This document shows, one piece after another, positions 35,161 through 36,117 of a stretch of 36,117 nucleotides of DNA. Source of the stretch: JAKQHY01 sp034429475 (GTDB taxonomy: Bacteria > Chloroflexota > Anaerolineae > B4-G1 > SLSP01); contig DAOUGD010000071.1 of NCBI GenBank assembly GCA_034429475.1, forward strand, positions 1 to 36,117. Reading direction: 5' to 3'. Made by a program: the position numbers and the translations under genes. A model generated the notes under the pieces. It worked only from the letters and a program-made list of their open reading frames with translations, did not search any database and was not told the DNA's origin. Numbering within the stretch: position 1 is the first letter of the stretch; every line of letters starts with the position of its first letter.

Positions 35161-35219
35161 TCAACGGATTCAACGGATGGAACGGATTGGTTAGCCGTTA
35201 AATCCGCTAAATCCGTTGA
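35161..35219. repeat. Palindromic array of 9-nt units upstream of argS
   Basis: CAACGGATT, CAACGGATG and GAACGGATT face AGCCGTTAA, ATCCGCTAA and ATCCGTTGA. On the - strand the TCCGTTGAA units are upstream of argS, as in the GH3, GH28 and rluD leaders. Confidence 0.8.
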
Positions 35220-35228
35220 GTATGCTCG

Positions 35229-35966
35229 CTATAAGTTTAACGTTTCCAGGAAATAGGGCAGTTGTTTCTGCCACCAGGGCCAGTCGTGATTTACGTCGTG
35301 GCCCCAATAGTCAAACCAGGCCGGGACGTCCAACTGGGTCAATATCGTCTCCAGGGCTTGCGCTTCCCGGATGCAATCCTCTTCCCACGCGCCTTGCCCG
35401 GTGCAGACGATGATGTGGCTGCGGCGGTATTGGTTCAGATACCAGAGATCGCTCAGGTGAGGCAGGTAGACCAGGGGGAAATTGTAATAGACGTAGTCGT
35501 CCATATAATCTCCCACAAAGTATTGCGAGCCAAACAGGCCACTTAGCGCAATCGTCACGTCGAAAATGTCCGGATGCTTGAAGAAAAAGTTGGCCGCGTG
35601 ATACCCTCCCATACTGCACCCCGTTGTGATGAACTTGCCCGTCCAGCCGCTGTATTCGCGCACGAAGGGCGCGACTTCTTCGACAATATATTGGTCGTAT
35701 TGCGCGTGACGCCAGCCCCGGTCGCCGGGATATTTCCAGTGCGCCAGCCAGGATTCGGCATCCACGCTGTCCACCGTATATACCACGATTTTTTCCTGTT
35801 CGATGAATTCCTGCACGGCGTCAATCATCCCGAAGTCTTCAAACTCGTAGAAGCGCCCACAGCCAGAAGGGAAGACGACCAGCGGTTTACCCCTCTGGCC
35901 GTAAGTTTTCAGTTCCATGTCACGGCTCAGGTGTTGACTCCAAAATTTGTGGTATTCCACTTTCAT
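35229..35966 (-). CDS. Esterase-like alpha/beta hydrolase
   Basis: 245 residues of the putative esterase (esterase D/antigen 85-like) family. The nucleophile elbow is GCSMG with Ser118; the histidine is in the VNHDWPWWQKQLPYF end (His227), and an acidic partner is likely Asp in the LTQLDVPAWFDYWG region. Family members hydrolyse acyl or sugar esters; substrate unknown. No signal peptide, so cytoplasmic. GAGAGG before the ATG at 35966 is a plausible ribosome site. The GCAGATTGA repeat lies just upstream. Confidence 0.85.
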   Translation of the reverse strand: MKVEYHKFWSQHLSRDMELKTYGQRGKPLVVFPSGCGRFYEFEDFGMIDAVQEFIEQEKIVVYTVDSVDAESWLAHWKYPGDRGWRHAQYDQYIVEEVAPFVREYSGWTGKFITTGCSMGGYHAANFFFKHPDIFDVTIALSGLFGSQYFVGDYMDDYVYYNFPLVYLPHLSDLWYLNQYRRSHIIVCTGQGAWEEDCIREAQALETILTQLDVPAWFDYWGHDVNHDWPWWQKQLPYFLETLNL

Positions 35967-35986
35967 AATGCCCTCTCTTTTCCCAT

Positions 35987-36016
35987 CAGCAGATTGAGCA
36001 GATTCAGCAGATTAAG
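35987..36016. repeat. 9-nt unit array (GCAGATTGA type) upstream of the esterase
   Basis: Three units GCAGATTGA, GCAGATTCA and GCAGATTAA in tandem, the same type as the left arm at 15892-15956; no facing arm is seen. Confidence 0.75.
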
Positions 36017-36062
36017 AACCTATCCGAAAATATAACGACGCTGCGCCGCCAGGCTGAACGTT

Positions 36063-36117
36063 GCGGCTGAAGCCGCTTTCGGGAAGGTGTTTTTTCGTGG
36101 GCGGGCTGCGCCCGCCC
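36063..36117. repeat. Two GC hairpins at the window edge
   Basis: GCGGC-TGAA-GCCGC at 36063-36076 and a perfect 8-bp stem GGGCGGGC/GCCCGCCC at 36099-36117 that ends the window. Between them is TTTTTT (36090-36095). Possibly a terminator of an upstream gene outside the window; no gene is visible here. Confidence 0.5.

Overview
The window looks like chromosome from a GC-rich member of the phylum Chloroflexota (Anaerolineae/Caldilineae-like). I infer this from four things: threonine/proline-rich linkers of the SPTPTPTP kind in three secreted or membrane proteins; a giant protein built of concatenated LamG and PKD domains that ends in a YIYLPV tail; Gram-positive-like Dcd and LepA sequences; and intergenic spaces packed with short-period palindromic repeats. 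No 16S or other rRNA gene and no tRNA gene was seen, so the assignment rests on style only.

Layout. Everything from 1 to about 15,740 is read on the + strand and everything from about 36,000 down to 16,118 on the - strand; the two blocks converge on a repeat-filled gap (15,743-16,117) with a strong terminator for the - strand block. The + block holds: the 3' part of the LamG/PKD surface protein; a TetR regulator with a consensus promoter and three evenly spaced operators; two ABC exporter half-transporters that look like an asymmetric heterodimer; between them, an AT-rich membrane-anchored ORF of unknown function; a small MazG-like protein; and two glycosidases, GH3 and GH28, that share a leader module.

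The - block, in transcription order, holds: an esterase, argS, dcd, a HEAT-repeat protein, a WD40 membrane protein, a TPR lipoprotein with a zinc-peptidase motif, sbcD, a lytic transglycosylase with an SH3-like domain, hutI, rluD, tlyA, lepA and an AI-2E family membrane protein. Housekeeping translation and RNA-modification genes (rluD, tlyA, lepA, argS) are mixed with envelope genes.

Non-coding DNA is the most distinctive part. At least ten gaps carry imperfect palindromes made of 7-, 9- or 10-nt units repeated in tandem (ACGGATTGA, GCAGATTGA, ACGCGGATAA, TAACTCC, GTGAAAC types). Several lie directly upstream of start codons, and two supply the last codons of the gene they follow. The best candidates for something undescribed are this repeat family, the triple operator of the TetR/ABC locus, the inserted ORF between the ABC genes, and the TPR-peptidase lipoprotein with a 10-base G tract between its two halves.
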